Source: JACKBK01 sp963707275 (lineage in GTDB: Bacteria > Chloroflexota > Anaerolineae > JAAEKA01). Taken from it: DNA of 64,000 nucleotides. The position numbers and the translations under genes are program-made. Of this stretch, positions 9,265 through 17,413 are shown piece after piece (position 1 is the stretch's first letter; the number at the start of each line of letters is the position of its first letter). The DNA lies in contig CAVPPH010000001.1 in NCBI GenBank assembly GCA_963707275.1, positions 868,001 through 932,000 of the forward strand, written 5' to 3'. The notes beneath the pieces were generated by a model. The model had not been told where the DNA came from. It worked only from the letters and a program-made list of their open reading frames with translations, and made no database searches.

Positions 9265-9388
9265 AGGACGGGACAGGAGAGAGGGGAAGGAGAAGGAAGG
9301 AAATGAGCGAAACTCCGAAGAGGTTGCCGTCGCGTCCTCCGGTTTCCCTCCTCTCCCTCTTTTCCCTCCTCTACCTTCTTCTCTGACG
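9265..9388. repeat. Second purine/pyrimidine hairpin element inserted in mutS
   Basis: Arms of GGAGAGAGGGGAAGGAGAAG type and TTTCCCTCCTCTCCCTCTTT type flank a centre of about 30 bases. On the mutS strand the element separates the LQEELARLQPAEVL segment from the RFELETARQALLDQFD segment. In the frame shared by both flanks it contains one TAG codon; another frame is open right through it. Confidence 0.75.
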
Positions 9389-9950
9389 CAGTACTTCCGC
9401 CGGCTGCAGACGCGCCAGCTCCTCCTGCAAGACGCGGCAGCGCTTCCGGTCCGCTGATCTGGGTCGCGGCGAACTCGCCGGTGGTGATGTCGGCGTAGGC
9501 GAGGCCGACATCGCCCGGATGCGCGGGGTCGGCGATGTTCTGTGAGCAACGGCGGCCAGGTAGTTGTTGCGTCCCTCGTCCAGCATGGCCGGCTCGACGA
9601 CGGTGCCGGCGGTGATGACGCGGCGGACGGCGCTGTCGACCAGCTTTTCACCGGGCGGCGGCTTGTTGCCGTCCTGCTCGGCGATGGCGACCTTGTAGCC
9701 GGCGTTGACCAGCTTGGCGATGTGCGGCTCGACGCTGTGGTAGGGCACACCGGCCAGCGGCACGCGCTCGTCGTTGCCCACCGGCCGCGAGGTCAGCACG
9801 ACATCGCAGACCTCGCGCGACGATCTCGGCGTCGTGGTCGAAGGTCTCGTAGAAGTCGCCCAGCCGGAAGAAGAGGATGGTGTCGGGGAACTGTTTCTTG
9901 ATCGCCAGGTACTGGCGACGCATGGGTGTCGTCATGGGTTTCGGTTCAGT

Positions 9951-10038
9951 GCTCGTCCTCGTACTCCTCCTCGTCCTCGTACTCGGTTCCGTTGGCGGGG
10001 ACCGATGAGTACGAGGACGAGCAAGAGTACGAGGACGA
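9951..10038. repeat. Long purine/pyrimidine inverted repeat between CHAT gene and mutS
   Basis: The left arm repeats CTCGTCCTCGTACTC twice; the right arm carries GAGTACGAGGACGAG twice, around a GGTTCCGTTGGCGGGGACC centre. It fills the gap between the end of the CHAT gene (10050) and the mutS start (9935), where it could terminate the upstream transcript. Its 15-base word is shared with the hairpin at 3340-3433. Confidence 0.8.
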
Positions 10039-10049
10039 TAGCGGCAAGA

Positions 10050-12451
10050 TCAGTCGTCGCTTGGGGGCGTCTTGGCGAAGCCGTTGGGATCGGCGTATAG
10101 CGTGTAGGCCAGCCAGGTTGGGTTGGCCGGATCCATCTCGCGGAGATGGGCGCGCGCTCCGTGGAACGCCTCACCGAGCGTTTCGCCGCTCCACAACTTG
10201 TCATAAAACGTGATAGCGAACTCGGCAGCCAGGTTGTCGTTGACCTCCCACATGCCGCCGACGAACGCGCTGGCGCCTTTGCTGACGAAGCGCTGCGCCC
10301 AGCCGCCCAGTCCGCGGATGTTGCGGCCGATCTGACCGGCGTAGCAGGCGTTGAGGAAGACCAGCGGCTTGCTCTGCACGACGCCGGTTTCGTAGGAGCC
10401 GGTGATGTCGTTGGGCGCGAAGATCTCGCCATCTTTCAGTTGCAACGGCGAGTCATCTGCGTTGTCTGCGTCGAAGTTGCCGTGGCATGAGAAGTGATAG
10501 AGGTTGCCAGCCTTGCTCTCCAGCGCATCCAGCACTTCGGCGACGGTTTCCAGCGGCAATTGCGACGGGCGGTGCAGGATGTTAGGCAGCGTCACCTCGA
10601 AATAGTCGACCTCTCGCTGCACTGCTGCAAGATTGCTCTTCGGTGCAACAATCCGAGCGTCGTTGATTTGCACGAAATCAGGGATGCCCCGCCCGGCCAG
10701 CCAGCGGCTCAGCCTGTACTCGGCGCAGAGGAAGTCGTCGTCGACCAGAACGTCGCCGGAGGTCGGGTCAGTCTGATACGGTTTCAGAATTTCCCAAGGT
10801 ATCCACGGCTCGTCGGAGGTGATCAGCAGGTTGGTGATCACGCCATCCTTGTGCAGGCGGCTGATCCGGCCGGCATATTCACGCTTCAACTCGTCAGAGA
10901 ATATCTGGTCGTACAGGTCGTGGCCGATGCGTTCGAGGGCGGCTGTGAAGTCAGCCGTCTCGGTTTCGGTGCGGGTGGCGACGCCCTTGCGCGCCAGTCT
11001 GTTCAGGCGGGTGATGGTGGTTTGCAGGAAGAGCCGCGGCTCCTCGTCCAGTTGCACCGAGCCGGCGTTCTGCCAGTGGTAGCCCACCGATCCCTTGGGC
11101 GAGTGCAGCATGTACATCAGTTGCGTCTTGTTGGCGCCTAGTGTGACGCGCAGCTCTAGGTCCACGGGTTCGGCTTCGTACGTTCGCAGCTCGCTGATGC
11201 TTAGCGTCGTCTCGCGAATGATCGGTTTTTGTCCTTGCTGTGACAGCCGGTCGATCAGCTCGGTAATGAACGAGGCATGGCCGAGAATGCGTCCTCGGTG
11301 GACAAAGTCCAGCACGATGCGTTTCGGCCCGGCCTTAGCCGTTTTGCTCGGTGTGAGCAGAAATACTACCGGCTGCGTATTCTGGCCCTTGTGGACGACC
11401 AGCGTGCGGGTCGCATCGTCGGTGGCTTCATCGAAGTCTTCGGCCTGGCACACCACTTCGATCAGTTCCGGTTCTTCCGGCTTTTCAAATGCCACGTCCA
11501 ACCGCTCGACCGCGTGCGAACTCCTTGGGAAGATCAATCGTCAGGCGCACGATCAACGGCACCTCGCTTTCGAAGGTGGACACCTGGCCCGGGAAGCGCA
11601 CATCGGTGAAATACGGTACGGTCTCGGCTTCTGGCAACGTTTCTGCCAGCGTCAGCGGGGGCGTCCCGCCGCCGTTGGCAGGGACTGAGTCGCTGATGGG
11701 AAACATGAGGTCAGGCATTGCTTCAGGCACAGGCCCCAGCGTAGACTGTCCCGGACGGCTCACCGCATCGTAGACACGATCCCAAGGTGAAGATTTCGCC
11801 GCGGCGCACCACAACTGGCAGCTTTTCTGCCAGCGACGGATTGCTGGCAATAGCGTCCAAAAAGCGCTCGGCGGCCTGTTCGCGCTCTTCATCGCTGGCC
11901 GACGCCTCCAGGTCAGCCCGAAAGCTCGTTACTATTTCTCCAGCAATGTCCTGCTGCCGGGTCGAGAGTTTGTCCCAATTGATGCGGATCGCCTCGACAA
12001 TACCTAGCGCCTCGCTGGCGATGTCAACTGATCCAGGAGGTGGCGTCGACGCTGTGGACCCAATGAACGGAGGAGGCAAAACCGGCAAAGACGCCGGAGC
12101 GATGACCAGCAGGGCTGTCACGCGTGTGCCAAGCGCGCGCGCGTCGTTTGAATTGACAAACAGGACGCCGCCACGCGATCGTGGGCCGCGCGCCCGGTCC
12201 AGGATGCCCTGCACGCCATCGGGCAGCGGCGACGCTTGGTCCACGGCAAACAGGAAGTCGCTGAGCGCCGTGCCGCGCGCAATGTCGCCCTCGGCGTCGT
12301 CCAACTGGTCGCGCAGGGTGGTCAATACGGCGCTCAGTGGTGCGCGCAGCGAGTCGTCCAGCGTTGGCCAGATGCGCTCCAACTCGGCCAGGAGTGCGTT
12401 GAACGTCTGGCGGATGTCGCGGAATGAGTAGTTGACGTCGATGGGTGGCAT
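10050..12451 (-). pseudogene. CHAT-domain caspase-like protease, frameshifted twice
   Basis: Three frames join into one protein of about 800 residues. The N-terminal 230 residues (start 12451, MPPIDVNYSFRD) are helical. A middle part follows a shift near 11790 (EIFTLG to DRVYDAVSRPG), and the rest follows a shift near 11510 (DLPKEFA to AVERLDVAFE). The C-terminal CHAT domain shows the catalytic histidine in YHFSCHGNFD and the cysteine in VFLNACYAG, with GMWEVND further on. CHAT proteases are relatives of caspases that act as effectors or processors in bacterial conflict systems. The gene lies just downstream of the Trypco1-like and C11 peptidase genes on the same strand, probably in one operon. 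Confidence 0.8.
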
Positions 12452-12476
12452 GGGTTTCCTCCGCTGTGGGTGGATA

Positions 12477-12509
12477 GAGTTGCCAACTTTTCCGAAAAGT
12501 TGGCAACTC
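12477..12509. repeat. TTTCCGAAA-type hairpin
   Basis: A perfect palindrome with 15-base arms (GAGTTGCCAACTTTT / AAAAGTTGGCAACTC) around CCG. It is identical to the copy at 19393-19425. It lies between the CHAT gene and the small gene upstream of it. Confidence 0.85.
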
Positions 12510-12522
12510 TGTCTCGCTTTCT

Positions 12523-12555
12523 GGTGACAGTCACTTTCCGAAAGTGACTGTCACC
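12523..12555. repeat. TTTCCGAAA-type hairpin with different arms
   Basis: A perfect palindrome of the same size as its neighbour, with arms GGTGACAGTCACTTT / AAAGTGACTGTCACC around CCG. The loop region matches the 12477 element exactly, while the outer arm sequence is unrelated yet still self-complementary. Confidence 0.85.
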
Positions 12556-12566
12556 TCGTGTCGAAT

Positions 12567-12881
12567 CTAGGTTTTTCTCGTCAGCACAAAGCTCAGCGCC
12601 GTGCCCGCGGCTACACCGACGCCGCTTCCCAGCAGCTTGAAGTCACCGCTGGCCGATAGCTCGACGCTGAACTGGATCTGGTCGAGTTGGAACAGGCCGG
12701 TCTCGGTCTTCAGTTCATCGACCCCGAAGGCTGCGTCCAGGCTTTCCATGAACTCGGTGAACTTGTCGCGCAGGGTATCCACGCTGAGCTGATTAGTCAC
12801 CTTGCTGATGGTGGGAGGGCCGCCGCGCGTCGTTGCTTCTTCCTCGGTTGTCACAACAGCGATAAAGCCGCCGTCGCTCAT
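12567..12881 (-). CDS. Small Trypco1-like (CU044_2847-type) protein
   Basis: A 104-residue protein. The ATG at 12881 is chosen because an AGGAGG lies 5 bases upstream; the open frame continues upstream without a better signal. Its C-terminal half (DQIQFSVELSASGDFKLLGS, then GTALSFVLTRK) has the pattern of the small trypsin-co-occurring (Trypco1) domain: an acidic beta strand, a Leu-Ser/Ala stretch, and a hydrophobic end. Proteins of this family are known from gene neighbourhoods with trypsin-like, CHAT or other effector proteases and are thought to be adaptors. Here it sits exactly between a C11 peptidase gene (16 bases away) and a CHAT gene. The family call is by eye and needs a profile search. 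Confidence 0.55.
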   Translation of the reverse strand: MSDGGFIAVVTTEEEATTRGGPPTISKVTNQLSVDTLRDKFTEFMESLDAAFGVDELKTETGLFQLDQIQFSVELSASGDFKLLGSGVGVAAGTALSFVLTRKT

Positions 12882-12897
12882 GGTTGCCTCCTGTGGT

Positions 12898-14382
12898 CTA
12901 CACACTGTCATAGACGGTCTTCAGATACGTATACCAGCCGGCGCTGGCGAAGTCGATCTCTTCGTAAAGCGGGGAGGGCATGTCGTAAGGCACATAGATC
13001 GAGATGCCGCTGGCCTTGCCCTTTTTGCTGCCGGTGGCCGCATTGACCAGGACTGGCCCATCTGCCGCCTGCAAATGGTCACGCAGCGCCTGGCCGGTTG
13101 TGACCACGTCAGCCGCCGCACCGTCGTAGCGAGTCAGAATTCCGTTGGTGAGCACCAGGAGGTCGAGATATTCCTGATCCTCGAAGGTGCGCCGGTTCTC
13201 CTTGACTGCCTTGCTGTATGCCAGTTGCAGGCTGTCGTCTGTGGGATAAGCGCTGTTGAGCGCGGCTGCGAAATCGGAGACCAGCCGCCGCGTCTCGGCC
13301 ATGTCGTCCAGATTGACGGCCGACAGTGTGGTGTTCTTGCTGAAGTAGAAGCGTTCGTACTCTTCCACGATGATCTTGCTGAAATCAGCCGGGTTGGCGG
13401 ACGGGTTGGTATTCAGTCGCTGCAAGATCTCGCTGTAAGGCCAGCCGTCGATGGGTTCGACCTCCTGCGACGACACCAGCAGGTCGGCGAACTGGCGCAC
13501 CTGGTATTGGACCTCCAGCATCGCCATCAGGCAGGCGTCCATGCCGATCAGCGCCAGCCGGCGCAGTGCGCCTTCCGTACCGGTCGCCATGACAGCGTCG
13601 AGGCGGGTCTTGTCGGCGAAGATCGCAGCGGCGTCCGCCTCGTCCTGGGCAAACATCGCGACCTTGAGCGCCTGGCTCATCTCGGCGTTGGTCAGGAAGT
13701 CCATCGACGTGTCGTCGCACAGGATTGCACTGTCGGTTCCTCGTTGCTCTCCTGGTGGCCAACTGTTCGACGGTCACGCGCAGTGCTCTTGAACATCGCG
13801 GCGTTTTGCGCTCGCCCGCTGTCCGCCGGAGCGCACTGTCCGCGAGAGACTGCGCACGCTCTGGTAGATGTCGTCGTCTTTCCAGCCCAGCCCATGGTTC
13901 CACAGCACCAGCATGGTGTGTTTGGCCGGACAGCGCGTCATGCCCCAGACGATGAACCTGGCCAGCTCGGACGGGTCGCCGGTGTTGCTCTCGGCGATCG
14001 TCTCGACGATGTTCTCCTGCGCGGTCTTGCCCTTGTGGATCTCCAGGCGGTAGGTGCCGTCGGCGCCGGAGGTGTCGAACTGCGCCAGCACCGCGACCTG
14101 GTCGGTGGTGCCGACAACCTCGACTTCTCCGATATCGTCGTAGCCGGCGGTGGTCATCTCGGCCATCAGCGCGTAGGCGCCATGTTTGGTTTCGAAGACC
14201 TTGCCGTTGTCGCCTGCCATGTAGAGCAGGATCGTCCAGTCACGTTCAGGTTGCATGGGTGGGTTCTCCTCGGTGGGCGTCGGTTGGACGGGCTGCGGCG
14301 GCGCGGGCGGCTGGACGTTGGTGCGGCTGCCGCTAAACCACGCCTTGATCTGGTCGAGCCAGCCGCGGCTGGATTGGGACAT
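12898..14382 (-). pseudogene. Clostripain-type (C11) cysteine peptidase, frame disturbed
   Basis: The N-terminal part (start 14382) has a proline-rich linker, then DWTILLYMAGDN, the conserved opening strand of C11 peptidases. LVLWNHGLGWKDDD carries the catalytic histidine. The second part gives AILCDDTSMDFLTN, carrying the catalytic cysteine, followed by about 270 helical residues. Both parts are in the same frame, but a stop at 13774 separates them; two compensating indels between about 13730 and 13800 restore continuity. C11 enzymes cut after basic residues and share the caspase fold. The first residues (MSQSSRGWLDQIKAWF) show no cleavable signal peptide, so a cytoplasmic site is likely. 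Confidence 0.8.
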
Positions 14383-14407
14383 GATGGCCTCCGATTTGGG
14401 TTGTGGC

Positions 14408-14458
14408 TCGTAGTAGGCGCTTCAGCGCCGTTCCGGGGCGCTGAAGCGCCTACTACGA
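14408..14458. repeat. Perfect 22-bp-arm palindrome
   Basis: The arm TCGTAGTAGGCGCTTCAGCG and its exact reverse complement surround a loop of 7 bases. It lies in the gap between the C11 peptidase start and the end of the cysteine desulfurase gene, and belongs to a GTAGTAGGCGCTTCAGCGCC repeat type. Confidence 0.9.
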
Positions 14459-14512
14459 ACGGAGAATGTTGTCACAATGATGAACGAAACCTGACCGGGG
14501 AATACGTCGTCC

Positions 14513-15919
14513 TTACAGCGCGAAATAGCTGGCAATCGGCTCGGTAAAGCCGGCTGGCCGGTATTCGCCCGTCTGCCGGTCGAGCCGGTAGTCGCCAGCA
14601 TAGTCGTTGCGCGTGATCCGCTCCAGCATAGCCAGCAGCCGGTCCACGTCGTCGCGGTTGTTGTAGCAGCCAAAGCTCATGCGCACCATCCCCGGCATGT
14701 TGGACCTGTCGCCCTCCAGCAACTCCGTTCGCCAGGTGGATGCGGCTTCATCGTCCAGGTTCAGCAGGTGTACCACGTACGGATGTGCGCAGAAGCAGCC
14801 GCTGCGCACACCGATGCCGCCCTCGTAGCCCAGGATCGCCGCCAGCAGGAAATGCGAGACACCCGCCAGGTTGAAGGGGATGACGCCTACTTTTTCGTGC
14901 AGCCGCGCCGGGTCGCTCTCGCCGTAGATGGTGACGCCGGGGATCGCCAGCAGCCGCTCGGTGGCATAGGCCAGCAACTCCTGTTCGTGCGCCGCGACCT
15001 GTTCCATACCCACATCCATCAACGCTTTGGCTGCGGCCGCCATAGCCACCGCGCCGACCACGTTGGGGCTGCCTGCCTCGTCGCGGTCCGGCATCCCCGC
15101 CCACTGTACCTCGTCCAGCGTTACCACGTCCACCGTGCCGCCGCCGGGATACTCGGGCGCGCCTTGCAGGAAGACCGCCTTCGGTCCGATCAGCGCGCCG
15201 GTGCCGAAGGGCGCGTACATCTTGTGCGCCGAGATCGTCACGAAGTCGAGGTGCTCCGGGTCGTCGTCCGCTTTCATGTCGACGCGGCGGTGCGGGGCAA
15301 GCTGGGCGGCGTCCACCAGGATCCGCGCGCCGGCCGCGTGCGCCTTGCGCGCCAGGCGGTGGATGGGCTGCAAAAAACCGCTGACGTTGGACGCGCCGGT
15401 CACGGTCACCAGCGCGATGTTGCCGGCGTGCTGCGCCAGCAGCCGGTCGAAGTCATCTTCGTCCAGCCGGCCATCGGGCAGTGCGCGCACGTGCTCCACC
15501 GGGAAGCGGGCGCGCCAGGGCAGGTCGTTGGAGTGGTGCTCCAGTTGGGTGGTGATGACCACCGCGCCCGGCTTGGCGGGCAGGCGAAACGACAGCTTGT
15601 TGATGGCCTCGGTGGTGTTCTTGCCGAAGATGACGGTGTTCGTGTCCAGGTTTGCCCCGACGAACTCGGCGATGATCTCGTGCGCCTGGTCGTAGGCCAG
15701 CGTGCTGAGGCGCGACTTGAAGCCGGTGCCGCGGTGGACGCTGGCGTAGTAGGGCATGAAGCGATCGACCGCATCCAGGACATCGGTCAGCGCGGGCGTG
15801 CTGGCGGCGTTGTCCAGGTTGACGTAGGTCGCCAGCCTGCCATCCAGCAGCGGCACGCGCTCGTCAATGCCGACTATGCGCGAGCGGAGGTCGTAGGGGT
15901 GGGGGGTGGTGTTAGTCAT
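14513..15919 (-). CDS. Class V aminotransferase, cysteine desulfurase/selenocysteine lyase-like
   Basis: A 468-residue PLP enzyme. It has the LDNAASTP N-terminal motif, TTQLEHHSNDLPW, VDAAQLAPHRRVDM, the PLP-binding lysine in TISAHKMYAPFGTGAL, and a cysteine in RSGCFCAHP at the position of the catalytic cysteine of SufS-type enzymes. It is longer than SufS (about 406 residues), mainly through an extended C-terminal part (YNNRDDVDRLLAML...). It could release sulfur from cysteine, but members of this subgroup are not all desulfurases. No suf or isc genes adjoin it, so its pathway is open. Confidence 0.85.
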   Translation of the reverse strand: MTNTTPHPYDLRSRIVGIDERVPLLDGRLATYVNLDNAASTPALTDVLDAVDRFMPYYASVHRGTGFKSRLSTLAYDQAHEIIAEFVGANLDTNTVIFGKNTTEAINKLSFRLPAKPGAVVITTQLEHHSNDLPWRARFPVEHVRALPDGRLDEDDFDRLLAQHAGNIALVTVTGASNVSGFLQPIHRLARKAHAAGARILVDAAQLAPHRRVDMKADDDPEHLDFVTISAHKMYAPFGTGALIGPKAVFLQGAPEYPGGGTVDVVTLDEVQWAGMPDRDEAGSPNVVGAVAMAAAAKALMDVGMEQVAAHEQELLAYATERLLAIPGVTIYGESDPARLHEKVGVIPFNLAGVSHFLLAAILGYEGGIGVRSGCFCAHPYVVHLLNLDDEAASTWRTELLEGDRSNMPGMVRMSFGCYNNRDDVDRLLAMLERITRNDYAGDYRLDRQTGEYRPAGFTEPIASYFAL

Positions 15920-15950
15920 GGGATGTGATTGTGGAAAACGTGACTCGATG

Positions 15951-16031
15951 TCGGCTCGGTCGGAGACCGGCCAGAGCTGAAACCAATTGTGGCCGGCTCG
16001 GTCGGAGACGGGCCAAAGCAGAAACCAATTG
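15951..16031. repeat. Tandem copies of a GGTCGGAGACCGGCC repeat
   Basis: Two copies of a unit of about 41 bases, CGGCTCGGTCGGAGACCGGC... followed by ...GAAACCAATTG, lie head to tail between two minus-strand genes. Related copies occur at 35751-35781 and 53418-53439 (GGTCTGAGACCGGCCAGAGC). Each contains a small GGTC-N-GACC palindrome. Confidence 0.75.
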
Positions 16032-16041
16032 AAGGAAGCGA

Positions 16042-17055
16042 CTACGGCGTGAAGGGCAGCGCCGTGACCTCGGCCATGATGGCCGCGCCGGCGCTTTGGA
16101 CGATGACTTCGGTGCCAGGTTCGTGGCTGGGGCGGCGGATGTAAGCCAGTGCGATAGCCTGGTCCAGCGCGACGCTCTGCACGGCGCTGCTGACCCAGCC
16201 GACCTGCCGTCCGTCGACCATCACCGTAGCGCCTGGCACGGCCAGCGCCGTCAGCCGCAGTCCAACCAGGTGGTTCGCGACCTTGTCGTAGGTGATCTGG
16301 CGGGCGATGATCTCCTGGCCAGTGTAGCAGCCCTTGAAGTCGTTGCAGAAACGCCGCAGCCCGGCTTCCAGCGGGCTAACCTGCTCGTTGAGGTCGATCC
16401 CGGCTGCGGGCACGCCGGCCTCGACGCGCAGCACGCTGTAGGCGTCCTCGCCGATCGCGACCGCGCCGGCGGCCAGCAATGCACTGCGCACCGCGGCTGC
16501 TTCGGGCGCGGGCGCGAAGACGGTGAAACCGTCGCTGCCGACTCCCTCGACCCGCTGCACGCTGCATGGCTGGTCGGCCAGTGGCGCCTCGCGCCAATCA
16601 AACATGGCCAGGTCACTCAGATCGCCCGCGCCTGCGCTGGCCAGCACACCAACCGCAGCCGGTCCGTAGACGCCAAACTGGGCCAGCGCGCCGCCGCGGC
16701 CGGCCAAACTGACCTTGTCGCTGAAGAAGATTTGCGAGCGCAGGGTCATGAACACCGTCGGACCCTGGTCGGGGCCGGTGATCAACAGCAGGCCGTCGGG
16801 GTGAACCTGGACCGTCAGCACCGCGATGATGCGCGCCGTCGGCGAGGTCAGGATCGTCACAGTTCCCTGGCCGGGACTCAGGCGCATTTCATTGGTTGAC
16901 AGGCGCTGCATGAAGGCAATGCGGTCGTCGCCGGCCAGCCATATGCGGCCGTGGCTGCTCTCATCGCGCAGCGCTGCGCCGGTTCTTCCCGCCTGGTAGC
17001 CCGCCAGGAACAGGTCTTCGGTAGCAGTCGTCGCTTGCAAAGGTGGGTTCTCCAT
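16042..17055 (-). CDS. ygfZ: YgfZ/GcvT-family folate-binding protein
   Basis: A 337-residue protein. The ATG at 17055 (MENPPLQ) is preferred over an open frame running to 17259, because the family fold begins shortly after it (GRIWLAGDDRIAFMQRLSTN). The family signature K-G-C-Y-x-G-Q-E is present as KGCYTGQEIIARQ, with the redox-relevant cysteine, near residue 245. YgfZ-like proteins use tetrahydrofolate to support repair or assembly of Fe-S clusters in certain enzymes. This fits a cell with MiaB/radical-SAM-type or other Fe-S enzymes, though no such genes adjoin. The sulfur-handling neighbour at 14513-15919 is on the same strand. Confidence 0.85.
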   Translation of the reverse strand: MENPPLQATTATEDLFLAGYQAGRTGAALRDESSHGRIWLAGDDRIAFMQRLSTNEMRLSPGQGTVTILTSPTARIIAVLTVQVHPDGLLLITGPDQGPTVFMTLRSQIFFSDKVSLAGRGGALAQFGVYGPAAVGVLASAGAGDLSDLAMFDWREAPLADQPCSVQRVEGVGSDGFTVFAPAPEAAAVRSALLAAGAVAIGEDAYSVLRVEAGVPAAGIDLNEQVSPLEAGLRRFCNDFKGCYTGQEIIARQITYDKVANHLVGLRLTALAVPGATVMVDGRQVGWVSSAVQSVALDQAIALAYIRRPSHEPGTEVIVQSAGAAIMAEVTALPFTP

Positions 17056-17266
17056 CGTGGTACGGATCGTCAAACCATGTTTTACCACGAGACGGCGATT
17101 CGGACAACTCACTGTAGCCAAATCAGATGCCAGCGCATGAACCTTGCCGCAGCAGCCAACGTGTAACCAGCGTCTCGCAAGCAAGGCGCCAGCCCGATCT
17201 TCGCAGCGGCGGCGCGTGTCCCTGACCCGGTACTGTGGTGATTGCGCACAGCCCATCATGCTATGC

Positions 17267-17272
17267 TATAAT
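17267..17272 (+). promoter_or_regulatory. Candidate -10 box for the secreted FG-GAP protein gene
   Basis: TATAAT is preceded by TTGCGC at 17242-17247 (19-base gap). It lies about 140 bases before the ATG at 17414, so a long leader would result. The 17055-17414 gap holds no gene I can support. Confidence 0.45.
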
Positions 17273-17413
17273 CCGCTTACCGGCGCGCCTAGCGCCGTGT
17301 TGCTCGCCCGGCGCCAGCGCCTGTGGTCGCGCAACTTCCGTCCTGCGGGCATCCGGCTCGCAGTTTCGCTTTCGCAGATAATTACCCACCACTCTAGTCG
17401 AGGAGGCAACACA

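Noticed and set aside
12802..14547. Long + strand open frame of 581 codons opposite the C11 and Trypco1-like genes
   Set aside because: It is a shadow frame in high-GC DNA; the minus-strand products have clear protease motifs and ribosome sites, while this one resembles nothing.
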